DNA of 64,000 bases, from contig JAEOTF010000102.1 in assembly GCA_016840025.1 (NCBI GenBank), positions 16,802 through 80,801 on the forward strand, given 5' to 3'. Positions 16,717 to 26,130 of the stretch are shown piece after piece. The DNA is from Candidatus Hodarchaeota archaeon (GTDB lineage: Archaea > Asgardarchaeota > Heimdallarchaeia > Hodarchaeales > YT1-039). Position 1 is the stretch's first letter. The number at the start of each line of letters is the position of its first letter. The translations under genes were made by a program, and so were the position numbers. A model generated the notes under the pieces. The model did not search any database, was not told where the DNA came from, and saw only the letters and a list, made by a program, of their open reading frames with translations.

Positions 16717-18528
16717 GTGAATGAAATGACCTCGAAAAATCAACAACTTCGCTCCCCCATTACAGTCATATTGGGTCACGTAGATAGCGGAAAGACTTCC
16801 CTTTTAGATAAAGTACGAGGAACGGCAGTGCAAGATCGAGAAGCTGGAGGGATTACACAACACATTGGTGCAAGTTTTTTTCCGTTAGAAACTGTAAAGA
16901 GTATCTGTGGACCACTTGCAGCCTCATTAAAAACTGAACTTGAACTTCCAGGAATTCTCATTGTTGATACCCCTGGACACGCAGCTTTCATGAATTTAAG
17001 ACAAAGAGGAGCAAGCGTCGCAGATTTTGCAATTTTGGTGATAGATGTCAGACGAGGAGTCCAACCACAAACTGTTGAAAGCCTCCACATCATGCGTCAA
17101 GCGAAAGTCCCCTTCTTGATTGCAGCCAACTAGATTGATCGTTTACCCGCCTGGCAGTCTCAGAAAGATATGCCTTTTTCCCTAAGTGTTAAGAAACAAT
17201 CAAAAAAAGCCCTTGATGCATTGGATAAAATCATCTATGATATTATGGGGAGCTTCTCCTCATTTAAACTTCAATGTGATAGATTTGACAGAATTAGTAA
17301 TTACACAAAAAATGTGGCCATCGTTCCTACAAGTGCCTTAACAGGGGAAGGAATCCCAGAACTGTTCTTAATTCTTGTCGGTTTAGCCCAACAATTCCTT
17401 AAAGAGCGTCTTTCTCTTACTTTGGGTCAAGGCAAGGGTTCAGTTCTTGAGGTAAAGGATGAGGTTGGCCTTGGGAAAACTTTGGATGTTATAATGTTTG
17501 ATGGTATCATTCGGAAAGATAGTCAGATTGTGACAGCGGGTCTTAATGGTCCTGTAACCACTTATGTACGTGCTCTTCTTCAACCCAAGCCTTTAGATGA
17601 GATTCGTGACCCTCGTGATCGTTTCATGCCTGTGGAAGAGGTTATAGCGGCAGCAGGTGTAAAAATTGCAGCGCCCAATTTGGATGAGGTAATAGCTGGT
17701 GCACCAATTTATGTTGTTGAATCGGAAGAAGAATTAGAGGTTCGGAAGCAAGAAATTGAAGAGGAAATCAGTCGTATCCGTATTACTACGGAAAAAGTAG
17801 GCATAGTTCTGAAAGCGGATACATTAGGTGCTTTGGAAGGGATTGTACGTTTTCTCAAAGAACAGGGAGTAGAAATCCGGATAGCCGATATTGGCCATGT
17901 TACTCGCCGTGATGTCGTGGAAGCATCTATCGTGAAGGATGATGATGAGTTAGCTGCGGCTGTTCTCGCTTTTCATACTGATATTCTACCCGATGCTGAA
18001 GAAGAAGCAGAACGTCAAAATATCCCCATTTTTACAAATGATATTATTTATCGGTTGTATGAGGACTATCAAGAATGGGTCTCTAAAATTGAAGCCGAAC
18101 GAGCGGCTAAGGAATTAGAACAATATGTTCCTCCCGCTAAAATTCGCGTTCTTCCCTATGTATTTCGTCAATCCAAACCTGCTGTCGTAGGAGTCGAAGT
18201 GCTAATAGGTCGCTTAACACCACGGGTGGATCTCATTAATCTGGATAATAAACGTATTGGTACTGTACTCCAGATCCAGAGTGGTGGTGAAACCGTTAAG
18301 GAAGCCAAAATCGGGGAACAGGTTGCGGTTTCCATCCGTGGCCCTACAGTCGGGAGACAAATCAAAGAGGGGGATGAACTGTACGTAAACGTCCCCCAAG
18401 CTCACGCAAAAAAGCTTCAAGAACTCAAGGATATGGTATCCTCTACGGAACTCGAAGCTCTAGAAGCGTTAATAGAAATCAAACGTCGAACGGAACTTCG
18501 TTTTTGGGGCTTAGTTAGTCGCCGATAA
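16717..18528 (+). CDS. infB: translation initiation factor aIF5B (IF2 family), interrupted by in-frame TAG
   Basis: The frame spans 604 codons, the usual archaeal aIF5B length, but codon 139 is TAG. Upstream are G1 GHVDSGKTS (20-28) and G3 DTPGHAAFMN (about 86). The G4 motif reads AAN-TAG-ID where the family has NKID, so the stop replaces the guanine-contacting region's lysine. Downstream, in the same frame, come RLPAW, TSALTGEGIPEL and domains II-IV (KADTLGALEGIV, IGHVTRRDVVEASI), all intact. aIF5B joins the ribosomal subunits and is normally essential. AAG to TAG is one base change. Options are base error in the assembly, readthrough or pyrrolysine decoding, two expressed halves (restart ATG 17170), or a recent pseudogene. 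GTG 16717 or ATG 16726 starts it. Confidence 0.9.
17131..17133 (+). other. in-frame TAG inside aIF5B at the NKxD lysine
   Basis: The reading frame is the same before and after the TAG and protein similarity continues without a gap, so this is a substitution and not an indel. TAG also ends several other genes here (for example S6e, aIF2-gamma, threonine dehydrogenase), so it is not globally reassigned. Confidence 0.9.
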
Positions 18529-18621
18529 CTTTTCATTTAATTATAAAGCCTTTAAAAACTTGTGACAGTTAAATCGCTACCTGTTGCCCTATTCCTACTA
18601 CGATTATCACAATATATTTAG

Positions 18622-18655
18622 CAAGAAAGCCCACTACTTTAGCTGTGGGATGAAT
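18622..18655 (+). mobile_element. relic hairpin resembling an IS200/IS605 right end
   Basis: CCCAC (18630-18634) and GTGGG (18645-18649) enclose TACTTTAGCT and are followed by ATGAATTG. This pattern is typical of the right end of IS605-family elements and of the 3' end of TnpB guide RNA. No tnpA or tnpB is nearby, so if correct it is a solo remnant. Confidence 0.4.
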
Positions 18656-18807
18656 TGTGTGTGTTAAGCATTAGATTTCTGGAGCTCAGGATTGAACCAA
18701 AGTATATGACGGAAATGGAAGCGAATAAACTTTTTTGTTCTTTTAACAGGCTGGAGCAGGACTCTTCTTTACATACATTTGTATTTACTGCACGATTGAT
18801 CTTCTGG

Positions 18808-20574
18808 TTAAGCATACATGGCAGCCATTCCGAACAGAATTAAACTCAATCCTATTAGAATAAAGAACCACATTATTAGCCAGTTCAATCCCGACCAGCG
18901 ATTTTTGAACACTTTTCCTTCTGGTGTGACTATTTTCCACACGGATAGAACTGGGCCAGGTCCACGATGGTACCAGCCATAAACTTTCACTCTGGTTCCC
19001 ATGAGTTGAGGAACTCTAAATAATGCAAAGAACCATGCGAGAAAGCCAAGGATGGGTTGATAATCAACTGTAATTATACCAGTGTCATCTTGAATCATCA
19101 AATCTTCTGATAAATAGAACCCTGGAGTTCCTCTTCCTACTACTGTGCCTTCAAAAACTGCTGTTTTCCCTCGTAAGGGAGATACTTCATAATATGAATT
19201 CTTTGTCATATCAGTCAAACAATGTCTAGCAGTAACTAAGGGATCTGAATCTCGTATTTTCGGATATTTTTCATGTCGTCGCCACTTCCAAACGATTGCA
19301 AACGATAGAAAGCCTATTCCTACGCCGATCAGAGGTTCGTAGCCTAATAACAACGCTACTATTCCACCAATTAGAGGTAGAACTATAAGTAGCAAAGGAC
19401 CAATGTACATAAGGAACAAATCTATTATGAACTCGTCGAGTAGGGACTCAGGCAGTTTAACTTTTCCAATACCTTGGAATTCAGGTCTTTGATTGTAATG
19501 TACTTGTTGTTCATTTAAGGCAAGAATTCTTTTTGCAGCCAGAGGATGAGTTGAAAACAATTCCAAGAAACCACCCCAAGGATTGCTTAAATCCCAAGCA
19601 GCTGCTTTTGCAACAGTTTCCTCATCTAAATCTGTTACTCCCTGTCCATAAGCTGCATTAGCAAGATTTCTTGCTCCTCTTGTATCAAAAATTCCTAAGG
19701 AACTAACTCCATGCATGAACCCTGCTTGTCGAGCGGCTCTACGTCTATCGCTAGCGGGGTATTGGTCCTTGTTTGTCATAACCTCCCTTCTTTCTGCCTC
19801 AGAGCGAATTATTCCATAAGCTATTTTTACTAAAGCGCGAGATAATGCGCCTGGCTGACCGGTAGCTTCACCTGCGTGTCTATCAGCGTAATATTCACGA
19901 ATTCTACTTAGAAAGAGTACTAAGAATTGTGTAAGGTAGTATACAATCCAAGAAATTACTGCAAGTCCTAAAGCCATTATTCCGACCTTGGCTGCATCGT
20001 CGTCCTTAGAACCAGTTGTTCGAGCAAACATCCACATGCCTTGGTAAAAACTATAACAGATCAGTGGAATGGCAGCTGCTACAGTCATCCAAATGAAATC
20101 TCGGTGGATTATGTGACCGCACTCATGAGCTACAACTGCTAATTGTTCTTCTTCGCTTAGATAGTTGAGTATACCTTCAGTTATTGCAATTCGTGCATTT
20201 TTCTTAGTATGGCCATATGTGAATGCGTTGGGATTATTATCATGAATAATAATTACATATTTCAGGGAGAAATTATGTAATTGCATGTGATGGTGCAAAA
20301 AATCTCTGATATGAGGAGGTAAATGCTCAACTGGATATTTTGTAGCGTTAAAAATCCAATTGATCATAAGATCCATGATCCACGGAGAGATGATAAACTG
20401 AATCCCAACGAACAAGAATGCAAAAATGATTGGAAGAAGAAGCACCCCCGCTGGAGTAATTGCTTCTCCAGAGTAAACTGTCAAAATGTACGAAATTGCC
20501 ATCCCTAAAGCGAAAAAGATAGACCAAAGAAAAGTTATTACCCCTAATGATCGTAAATAAAGATTAGCTGGCAT
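18808..20574 (-). CDS. M48-family (HtpX-like) membrane metalloprotease with extra C-terminal domain
   Basis: 588 residues. Two N-terminal membrane helices (about 9-31 and 43-65) precede the zinc-protease core. This has HECGH (HExxH) in VVAHECGHIIHRDF near residue 150, further helices, and SRIREYYADRHAGEATG supplying the third zinc ligand. A helix pair near 365-410 is followed by a soluble domain of about 130 residues with a beta/OB-like look (GKTAVFEGTVVGRG, FYLSEDLMIQDDTG) and a last membrane helix. HtpX proteases degrade misfolded membrane proteins. The protein is about twice the usual HtpX length; the C-terminal part recalls GIDE/NfeD-like regions, but I cannot fix its family. Confidence 0.85.
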   Translation of the reverse strand: MPANLYLRSLGVITFLWSIFFALGMAISYILTVYSGEAITPAGVLLLPIIFAFLFVGIQFIISPWIMDLMINWIFNATKYPVEHLPPHIRDFLHHHMQLHNFSLKYVIIIHDNNPNAFTYGHTKKNARIAITEGILNYLSEEEQLAVVAHECGHIIHRDFIWMTVAAAIPLICYSFYQGMWMFARTTGSKDDDAAKVGIMALGLAVISWIVYYLTQFLVLFLSRIREYYADRHAGEATGQPGALSRALVKIAYGIIRSEAERREVMTNKDQYPASDRRRAARQAGFMHGVSSLGIFDTRGARNLANAAYGQGVTDLDEETVAKAAAWDLSNPWGGFLELFSTHPLAAKRILALNEQQVHYNQRPEFQGIGKVKLPESLLDEFIIDLFLMYIGPLLLIVLPLIGGIVALLLGYEPLIGVGIGFLSFAIVWKWRRHEKYPKIRDSDPLVTARHCLTDMTKNSYYEVSPLRGKTAVFEGTVVGRGTPGFYLSEDLMIQDDTGIITVDYQPILGFLAWFFALFRVPQLMGTRVKVYGWYHRGPGPVLSVWKIVTPEGKVFKNRWSGLNWLIMWFFILIGLSLILFGMAAMYA

Positions 20575-20815
20575 TTTTTAACCTCATTATCCTTTATAAA
20601 ACCTAATATATTAGTCTGACTGTTCTATTAATCTTTAGCAATAGTTTGAACTTCATTTATAACTATATAACACTTATCTGATCCAACATAGCTTTATGTT
20701 TTCTCCCAAAAAACATTAAGTGTAAATTTTTTAGGGGCCTTATTAGCGAGAAATTCAGAATAGGTATATTTCTGGCGTTATTAGAAAAACCAGAACTATT
20801 TGGTGACCTAAAAAG

Positions 20816-21193
20816 ATGGCAAAGTTTCAATTAAATCTCTCTGATCCCGAGTCAAAACGGACTCATAAAATTGAGGTTGATGATGCAGTAAAAACCCAAT
20901 ACCTCATAGGAAAACGCCTTAATGAAGTTGTTGATGGAAGTATATTGGGATTTGATGGTTATTCCTTCCGAATTACAGGAGGATCAGATGGTGAAGGTTT
21001 TCCAATGAATCCTTCCCTACCTGGTTCTGCTCGACGCCGAATTCTTACAGCAGGCGGAATTGGTTATCATCCCAAACGTCGTGGTTTACGCCGTCGCAAG
21101 TCAGTCCGTGGTAATGAGATTGGGGAAGATATATATCAAATTAATATGAAAGTAGAAGAACGAGGGTCAAGGCCGATAGAAGAATTACTTTAG
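20816..21193 (+). CDS. rps6e: 30S ribosomal protein S6e
   Basis: 125 residues with FQLNLSDPESKRTHKIEV, GFDGYSFRITGGSDGEGFPM and the basic stretch HPKRRGLRRRKSVRGNEI, all conserved in eS6. It opens the common archaeal string S6e, aIF2-gamma and a PIN nuclease; aIF2-gamma starts 41 bases downstream. Confidence 0.95.
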   Translation: MAKFQLNLSDPESKRTHKIEVDDAVKTQYLIGKRLNEVVDGSILGFDGYSFRITGGSDGEGFPMNPSLPGSARRRILTAGGIGYHPKRRGLRRRKSVRGNEIGEDIYQINMKVEERGSRPIEELL

Positions 21194-21234
21194 CTGTTAT
21201 CTTCTTATAACGCTTAAACTGGCTCAATAAGCAG

Positions 21235-22506
21235 GTGAATGACATAGCAACAGAGGATATTCAGGCGGAAGTCAATATAGGCATGATCGGGCATGTTGAT
21301 CATGGAAAATCTACATTAGTAGAAACTTTGACAGGCAAATTTCCCGATACACACAGTGAGGAATTACGTCGAGGTATTTCTATCAGATTAGGCTATGCTG
21401 CATGCGAATTCCGCAAATGCTCAAGTTGTGAAGGAACACAAGCATATACAACAAAGAAAAAGTGCCCCAATTGTGGCGGTGAGACAGTACTCCAGCGTCG
21501 AGTTGCTTTTGTTGATGCCCCAGGTCACGAGGTTTTGATGGCTACAATGCTCTCTGGTGCTGCGATAATGGATGGCTCTGTTCTTGTAATCGCTGCAAAT
21601 GAGGTTTGTCCTATGCCTCAGACAAGAGAACATCTGGCTGCAATGAATATTACAGGAATGGTGGGACCTGGATTAGATAACCGCCTAGTAGTTGCACAAA
21701 ACAAGATAGAATTAGTGTCAGAGAAAAGAGCAGTTCAACACTTTAATGAGATCATGGATTTTCTACGTAATAACGAATTGGAGAACATTCCTGTCCTTCC
21801 CATCTCTGCTATGCATCATGCAAATTTAGACATCTTAATCTCTCATATTGAAGAAATGATTCCCACTCCCCAACGCGATTCTACTTTACACGCTAGAATG
21901 GTTGTTGCCCGTTCTTTTAATGTCAATAAACCTGGAACAAACCCAGAAAATTGGTTAGGTGGAGTTATAGGCGGAACAATCCAACAAGGTGTTTTTTCTG
22001 TGGGAGAGGAAGTAGAACTTCGTCCCGGCTTACCCACAGCACAGACCTGGGAACCAATCATTACAGAAATTGCTAGTCTTCAATCAGGCTTTGGAAAACT
22101 CTCAAAGGCACAACCAGGCGGACTTATAGGAATAGGTACTTATCTTGACCCCGCTCTGACAAAGAGTGATAATCTCGTAGGTCATGTCCTCGGAAAACCT
22201 GGCACTCTACCCTCTACGTGGGATTCCATTGAATGTGAAATTCACCTTCTAGATAGGGTGGTTGGTACAAAGGATACTATGCAGATTGAAGAACTTTCAG
22301 TTAATGAAAGACTTATGCTGAACATAGGAACTGCGAAAACCGTAGGTACCTTATCGGGCAAATTGAAGAAAAATCGTGTATCAATTACACTAGCTCTTCC
22401 AATCTGTGCCGATGTTGGTACACGTTTAGCTGTTTCTCGTCGAATAGAACGAAGGTGGCGGCTAATCGGTTGGGGAATTCTTCATGGAGGAAAAGAGCTC
22501 GATTAG
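21235..22506 (+). CDS. eif2g: translation initiation factor 2 subunit gamma
   Basis: 423 residues of aIF2-gamma, the GTPase that brings initiator tRNA to the small subunit. G1 is GHVDHGKST (about 18), switch I contains RRGISIRLGYA, the zinc knuckle has CRKCSSCEG and CPNCGGE pairs (written from KCSSC and CPNC), G3 is DAPGH and G4 is NKIE, the family's NKxE variant. Domains II and III are complete. GTG is the start. The beta subunit is encoded in this window after L2; the alpha subunit is not seen. Confidence 0.95.
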   Translation: MNDIATEDIQAEVNIGMIGHVDHGKSTLVETLTGKFPDTHSEELRRGISIRLGYAACEFRKCSSCEGTQAYTTKKKCPNCGGETVLQRRVAFVDAPGHEVLMATMLSGAAIMDGSVLVIAANEVCPMPQTREHLAAMNITGMVGPGLDNRLVVAQNKIELVSEKRAVQHFNEIMDFLRNNELENIPVLPISAMHHANLDILISHIEEMIPTPQRDSTLHARMVVARSFNVNKPGTNPENWLGGVIGGTIQQGVFSVGEEVELRPGLPTAQTWEPIITEIASLQSGFGKLSKAQPGGLIGIGTYLDPALTKSDNLVGHVLGKPGTLPSTWDSIECEIHLLDRVVGTKDTMQIEELSVNERLMLNIGTAKTVGTLSGKLKKNRVSITLALPICADVGTRLAVSRRIERRWRLIGWGILHGGKELD

Positions 22507-22600
22507 TTCCCAAATTCAAAATTTTATGCAAAGAATGGTTTTTGAAAGAACCTATTTATTTTTTAGGCATTGGTTGCCCTCTTAGAAATAAAATAAGGAG

Positions 22601-23026
22601 TTGTCCTTCTTTAAGCAGACTAGTCCTGTGCGGATTATTGTTGATTCGAATTTTCTTATGAGTATTTCCCAAGTTAGAGTGAATCTATCCATAGAATTAG
22701 AAGTAATATTGAATTCGCATTATGAATTACTTCTCCCAACTTTTGTGCGTAACGAATTAGAAAAGTTAGCTCAAGGTCAGGATAAAAAACTGAAAACACG
22801 AAATGAAGCGCGTTTTGCTTTAAAACTCGCTCAAAAACTTTGTCATGAATACCCGCAGGCCCATTTATCTACTCTTCCTGTAGATGAACAAATTATCAAT
22901 CTAGCTAAGGAAATAGACGCAGTAGTTGCAACTAATGATAAAGTACTACGTACCATTCTTAAGAGAGAAGGTATTGCGACAATTTATCTCCGAGGAAAGA
23001 ATAGGCTTGAGATGACTCCTAGCTGA
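22601..23026 (+). CDS. PIN-domain nuclease, Fcf1-like
   Basis: 141 residues with a PIN fold: IIVDSNFLM gives the first acidic residue, VRNELEKLAQG the second, and VVATNDKVLR the C-terminal pair. The position after aIF2-gamma is that of the archaeal Fcf1/Utp24-like PIN protein, whose relatives cleave pre-rRNA. TTG 22601 directly follows AAGGAG, too close for a normal Shine-Dalgarno; GTG 22628, just before the PIN domain, is an alternative start. No antitoxin is next to it, which argues against a VapBC toxin. Confidence 0.8.
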   Translation: MSFFKQTSPVRIIVDSNFLMSISQVRVNLSIELEVILNSHYELLLPTFVRNELEKLAQGQDKKLKTRNEARFALKLAQKLCHEYPQAHLSTLPVDEQIINLAKEIDAVVATNDKVLRTILKREGIATIYLRGKNRLEMTPS

Positions 23027-23059
23027 AATTTATGATCATAATTTTTCGATAAAGCTTAT

Positions 23060-23614
23060 GTGGTTTCTAAAATGACTGAAGTACCAATTGCTAATATCTG
23101 CGGGACTAGGATTATCCTCTGGGACTCTGAAATGGGGAGTGCAATCTATCAATTAGGTTATTATGGAAAACCTGTAGGGATTCGGAAACCTAAATCTCCT
23201 CATTTTAATCGCCCACTTGAATTATCCGTTCTTGAAGCATACTATTTGCTTAACATCCAGAAAATTCAGATTATAGATAATAAAAGACTTCTAACTAAGG
23301 AAGAGGTTCGTGAATATTGTAAAACGCAATTCAAGCACTTTATAGAACTTTATTACGTATATTCTGATCTTCGAGATCTTGGCTATATCGTTCGTCCAGG
23401 TTTGAAGTTTGGAACTGACTTCTCGATCTACTCCAAAGGCCCTGGAATCGACCATGCACCATTTCTTGTTCATGTACAGCTCAGTACACTCAAACCAATC
23501 GATCTTGTTCGAGCAGGCAGGCTAGCAACATCGGTACGGAAACGTTATGTAATTGCAACTGTCCTACCCGATCGAAGTGTTCGGTATTATGTTTTTTCAT
23601 GGTTTAAACCCTAA
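23060..23614 (+). CDS. endA: tRNA-splicing endonuclease EndA
   Basis: 184 residues, the single-domain homodimer or homotetramer type. An N-terminal domain is followed by the nuclease domain with the catalytic triad: Tyr124 in FSIYSKG, His132 in DHAPFLVHV, and Lys161 in RKRYVIA. It cuts at the bulge-helix-bulge of pre-tRNA and supplies the ends for RtcB. GTG 23060 or ATG 23072 may be used. It lies 33 bases after the PIN gene on the same strand and may be part of that operon. Confidence 0.93.
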   Translation: MVSKMTEVPIANICGTRIILWDSEMGSAIYQLGYYGKPVGIRKPKSPHFNRPLELSVLEAYYLLNIQKIQIIDNKRLLTKEEVREYCKTQFKHFIELYYVYSDLRDLGYIVRPGLKFGTDFSIYSKGPGIDHAPFLVHVQLSTLKPIDLVRAGRLATSVRKRYVIATVLPDRSVRYYVFSWFKP

Positions 23615-23812
23615 AAAAATTAGGTTTGTCCAAGAAGTGTCGGTTAATGTCGAAGTGGTGACAGTTGACATCACATCAAGCGATTTTTCATTTTTAAGGA
23701 TAATATTAATTAATACAGTAATATTCGGGAAGTTAAACTGACAGCATTTTGTATTAGCTCTTGAAAATTCGGGTAGTCGGAGAAATCAAGGAGTTTAGAT
23801 AATATATAGTTA

Positions 23813-24244
23813 TTATAAAGAATTAGAGCCTGTTGCCTCCATAATTTTCAAAAGCTCTTCAGCTATTTCTTCAATAAAATCTAGAAGAATTCCAATATGA
23901 ACATTCATATTACTAAGAAGAGCTAGAGTCGTTTGTGAAGTTGAATCGTCCGATGAATTTCCAATTTTACGAATAAAAAGGAATTTATTAGATGCCTTGA
24001 CTGTAATTGTCTGTGTGATCCCTTTACCTAGTTCTTTGACGACTCGTTTAGTGGTTGAGAAAATAGATGTCGTAATGGTTTGAAGTTCAGTCGCTTCAAT
24101 GGTTGCGGATGACTGAACACAAGAGATAGGAAGTCCTTTATCGGTGAAAAAAACTGCTAACTCAATTCCTGATGTAAATTTGACTAATTTTTCCAGCATA
24201 GTTTGAATTTCATTAAAATGGGATTCTAGGGACAACGAAGCCAT
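23813..24244 (-). CDS. Roadblock/LC7-domain protein
   Basis: About 143 residues with the Roadblock fold pattern: an N-terminal helix (ESHFNEIQTMLEKLVK), the strand IELAVFFTDKGLPISC, helix ATELQTITTSIFSTTKRV, and strands ITQTITVKAS and KFLFIRKIG. Such proteins (MglB, LAMTOR, dynein light chain 7) bind and regulate small GTPases. ATG 24244 is preferred; GTG 24256 shares its G with the stop of the coiled-coil gene. That tight junction makes the pair an operon. Confidence 0.85.
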   Translation of the reverse strand: MASLSLESHFNEIQTMLEKLVKFTSGIELAVFFTDKGLPISCVQSSATIEATELQTITTSIFSTTKRVVKELGKGITQTITVKASNKFLFIRKIGNSSDDSTSQTTLALLSNMNVHIGILLDFIEEIAEELLKIMEATGSNSL

Positions 24245-24255
24245 TCCAACCAGCA

Positions 24256-25974
24256 CTATTCAGGAGTGAACTTATGAGGGGTAGTTTTAGGACGAGTTTG
24301 AGAAGGAATATTCCTTTTGATAAGTGCTCTAACAGGAATAGGTGCTTTTGAAAGATTTGAGTCTCTATTTTCTTGATAGAGTTGAGCTGCGCGGTTTGCA
24401 TCAAATATTAAGGTCTTTTCGTTATTTTTAACTGGTCCTTCCCTTAATAATCCAAGTTCGTGGAGATTAGTGAGAATACGACGAAAATCGATTCCTGCCA
24501 ATGATGAAAAAAGAGACATTTCCGATCTAGTTAATGCAGCACCACTCGCCAATGCAAGTACGATCCAGTTTTCTGGAATGCTTAATAGAGCAGAAAAAAT
24601 GCTAATTAGCTCATCTGAATATGCTGTAAGGTAGCTAGATGTAATTTGATCACTAGGAGTCATCTCAACCTCTCGTTCACGAATCCGTATATTATAACCA
24701 CTGCGTAGTCCATCAACAGATTCTCGAATCTGGGAGAGTTCTTCTCGAAGGTCTGCAATGTCTGCTTTTGCATCAAGCATAGTTTTCAGTTTTTCGGTCT
24801 TTGAGAGTGGAGATCCTTCAGGTAAATGCTCTTTGGAAAGTATCAGTCGTTCTTTATAAGCCTCATTCTCTTTTCTTAGTTCTTCCTGAACACGTGTCAG
24901 TTCTTCCACTTTTTCACGTAATTCTGTGGTCTGTTTCTCATAGTAGTATTTACTGTAAGCGAATTGTCGCTTCTTTTGTCGTATTTCCTCGATTTGTTCT
25001 TCTAAGTCAGCTATAAGATTCGCAAGCTCCCGAATTTTATCTTCATACGTTTTTACACGGATACGTAATTGTGCTATTTGCTCGAGTAACTCCCTTTTTG
25101 ACGTTTCAGCCTCAACATCCGTGAATAAATTAAGAATAGCTGCATTTTCTAAAGTATCGAGGACTATGTAAACAGGAACAAATTTACCATCGACAGTAAT
25201 AGATCCATCTTCATATTCTACTCCAATCGTTCTTAGAAGTTTAACAATCGCTTGGGTTTCCTCATTAACACGGAATGTAAATAGACTGCGTTCATTCGGG
25301 CGTCGATAAATCCTTGAATGAGAAAACCAAGTGTTAAGGAACGAAAGAATCTCTCCTTCTGGACAATATTCTATAGCACGAATGATATCAGGGATGGATG
25401 CATTTTCCTGCCCTGTGAAAAACATAACAATTGCAGAGCAGAGCTGTTGAGGTACCTTTGTATAATAACCCCGTTTGTTTTCACCAAGTATAAGTTGTAC
25501 TCCAAACGCGTCATGAAAGTTCTCTACAAACGCGTTGGTTTTACTTTCTTCTTCGCTTTGAAAGGTTCCATTCGTGAAGATTCCCTTTGTTAAACACATT
25601 AGGGCTACTAAAGATATTAATGTAGATCTTTTGGCAGGAAGGCGAATGGATAGTTGCGTTTTTTGACTTCCAAGAGTAACGACGGTAAAACTAGTAATAA
25701 ACTGATCATGTTCATTCAATAACATATGGATAACTGACATAGGAATACTCATTTCTAAATTACTTCGATAACGACTCCATTGGACGGGAGAGATCAATGA
25801 GCTGATGTGAGCGGGACGTGGGTTCTGAAATACAAACTGTCTTCCTCGTTTTGTTAAATTTACACGTGTATCATGAGGAAAATGTTTTAAAGAAAGCCAG
25901 TTGCCTATACCATTCTCAGAGGAGTCGGATTGAGCATACTCGAAGTCTGGGGTTTCCACCATTACCTTCTGCAC
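24256..25974 (-). CDS. large coiled-coil protein with C-terminal winged-helix-like segment, unknown function
   Basis: 572 residues, no membrane helix. Residues 1-280 form an alpha/beta region without a motif I know. Residues 285-415 are a long coiled coil of repeated Glu/Leu/Arg heptads (for example LREKVEELTRVQEELRKE). Residues 465-530 (MSLFSSLAGIDFRRILTNL and onward) read like a helix-turn-helix. The tail is proline/threonine rich. It is followed with no gap by a Roadblock protein and faces a degenerate GTPase across a shared promoter region. A scaffold or effector in a GTPase module is plausible but inferred only from position. Confidence 0.75.
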   Translation of the reverse strand: MQKVMVETPDFEYAQSDSSENGIGNWLSLKHFPHDTRVNLTKRGRQFVFQNPRPAHISSLISPVQWSRYRSNLEMSIPMSVIHMLLNEHDQFITSFTVVTLGSQKTQLSIRLPAKRSTLISLVALMCLTKGIFTNGTFQSEEESKTNAFVENFHDAFGVQLILGENKRGYYTKVPQQLCSAIVMFFTGQENASIPDIIRAIEYCPEGEILSFLNTWFSHSRIYRRPNERSLFTFRVNEETQAIVKLLRTIGVEYEDGSITVDGKFVPVYIVLDTLENAAILNLFTDVEAETSKRELLEQIAQLRIRVKTYEDKIRELANLIADLEEQIEEIRQKKRQFAYSKYYYEKQTTELREKVEELTRVQEELRKENEAYKERLILSKEHLPEGSPLSKTEKLKTMLDAKADIADLREELSQIRESVDGLRSGYNIRIREREVEMTPSDQITSSYLTAYSDELISIFSALLSIPENWIVLALASGAALTRSEMSLFSSLAGIDFRRILTNLHELGLLREGPVKNNEKTLIFDANRAAQLYQENRDSNLSKAPIPVRALIKRNIPSQTRPKTTPHKFTPE

Positions 25975-26130
25975 CTACGATAAGTTTTAGAATTCAATTC
26001 TCAAAAAATTTTGAATTTTCGTCCTCAAAAATTACTAACATAGATACTTATTATAAGTCAATTCTTTCCAATAATTAGTATCCTTAAAATATAAAAATTC
26101 ATAATAACTTGTTATAGTGAGGCTTTTATT

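Noticed and set aside
16717..17133. Reading aIF5B as a frameshift
   Set aside because: The frame is identical on both sides of the TAG and no residue is missing, so it is a substitution.
18670..18690. GGTTCAATCC on the minus strand, like a tRNA T-arm
   Set aside because: The flanking five-base stems do not pair and no acceptor, D or anticodon arm can be drawn.
22601..23026. VapC toxin of a toxin-antitoxin pair
   Set aside because: No antitoxin gene is next to it and the position after aIF2-gamma fits the housekeeping Fcf1-like PIN protein.
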